A stretch of DNA of 5,491 nucleotides from Candidatus Aenigmatarchaeota archaeon. GTDB lineage: Archaea; Aenigmatarchaeota; Aenigmatarchaeia; QMZP01; JAUXAV01. Every line of letters starts with the position of its first letter. Positions within the stretch are counted from its first letter, which is position 1. The DNA lies in assembly GCA_030619735.1 (NCBI GenBank), contig JAUXAV010000076.1:1-5491 (forward strand), written 5' to 3'. Below the pieces are notes generated by a model. It ran no database searches. It saw only the letters and a list, made by a program, of their open reading frames with translations, and was not told the origin of the DNA. The translations under genes were made by a program, and so were the position numbers. Below, piece after piece: positions 4,973 through 5,491 of this stretch.

Positions 4973-5491
4973 ATGCTCAGGAAGCCTGTTGTTTCGGGGA
5001 TGTTCTATCCCTCTGATAAAGGGGAACTGAAGGGTGTGCTGGATAAGCTGTTCTCAGGCACAGGAAAGGGGGGGAACCTGGGTGTTGTTTCCCCTCATGC
5101 AGGATATCCCTATTCAGGGAGGGGCTCTGCTTTTGCGATAAATTCGCTCAGGAAGGCTGACCGGTTTATTATCCTGGGCCCGAACCATACAGGGATAGGA
5201 AAGCCCTTCTCAATAATGCTGGAGGGGGAATGGGAGACCCCCCTGGGGAATGTTAGGATAGATTCCGGGCTGGCAAACACCCTCAACAATGGGTGCGATT
5301 TCCTGGATGAGGATTCCTCAGCGCATATACAGGAGCATTCCATTGAGGTTCAGCTTCCCTTTCTCCAGCACAGGTTCGGGAAATTCTCCTTTGTCCCTGT
5401 TTGCATAATGAATGCGGGCTATTCTGAGGAATTTATGAAGAAGTGCGAAAGGTTGGGGAAGGTGATTGCGGAAGCGGTGAAGGGTAAGAAT
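4973..5491 (+). CDS. MEMO-family protein (AmmeMemoRadiSam system protein B), 3' end outside the window
   Basis: The visible 173 residues are the N-terminal part of a MEMO/AmmeMemo protein; full members are about 260-290 residues. Family hallmarks are RKPVVSGMFYP at 3-13, VVSPHAGYPYSG at 38-49 with His42, ILGPNHTG at 67-74 with His72, and QEHSIEVQLPFLQ at 120-132. The two histidines correspond to those lining the metal-binding pocket described for human MEMO1; later pocket residues lie past the window. The fold resembles class III extradiol dioxygenases, but enzyme activity in archaea is not established. The family is often encoded near AMMECR1-like and radical SAM genes, which would lie to the right if present. 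The start is fixed by the family-typical N-terminus and by the TATA box 26 bases upstream. Confidence 0.93.
   Translation, partial: MLRKPVVSGMFYPSDKGELKGVLDKLFSGTGKGGNLGVVSPHAGYPYSGRGSAFAINSLRKADRFIILGPNHTGIGKPFSIMLEGEWETPLGNVRIDSGLANTLNNGCDFLDEDSSAHIQEHSIEVQLPFLQHRFGKFSFVPVCIMNAGYSEEFMKKCERLGKVIAEAVKGKN

Noticed and set aside
5110..5343. Minus-strand open frame of 77 codons
   Set aside because: It is opposite the conserved MEMO motifs (GPNH, EHSIEVQ) and has no supporting signal.

Overview
The window looks archaeal. It carries a two-ring Cdc48/VAT-type AAA+ ATPase, a MEMO/AmmeMemo-type protein, and AT-rich boxes placed about 26 bases ahead of probable start points, as TATA boxes are in archaea. 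The genes are tightly packed, use AGG heavily for Arg and often use ATA for Ile. A small-genome lineage (for example a DPANN-type archaeon) would fit, but the sequence does not settle the phylum.

Layout: (1) 2-172 +, the C-terminal end of a helix-turn-helix protein. (2) 173-253, a short spacer with two Shine-Dalgarno-like motifs and a doubtful 33-codon ORF. (3) 254-4210 +, a Cdc48-family ATPase interrupted in frame by a 558-residue intein (1265-2938); the spliced host protein would be 760 residues. (4) 4207-4878 -, an unrecognised basic protein of 223 residues that converges on the Cdc48 gene, with the two stop codons overlapping. (5) 4879-4972, a 94-base divergent promoter region. (6) 4973-5491 +, the first 173 residues of a MEMO-family protein, cut by the window edge.

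The centrepiece is the intein. It sits in the first ATPase ring (D1), between Walker B and sensor 1, so the precursor cannot form a normal D1 site until splicing. It has Cys at position 1, a His-Asn end followed by Thr, and a LAGLIDADG homing endonuclease with both acidic residues in place. The usual block B histidine appears to be missing. It also carries a helix-turn-helix-like segment ahead of the endonuclease and an unassigned segment after it. Its base composition is clearly more AT-rich than the flanking host gene, which suggests separate ancestry.

No tRNA, rRNA, CRISPR array, insertion sequence or clear terminator was seen. The genes do not form an obvious single pathway. Cdc48 is an unfolding motor of protein quality control, and MEMO proteins belong to the poorly understood AmmeMemoRadiSam group.
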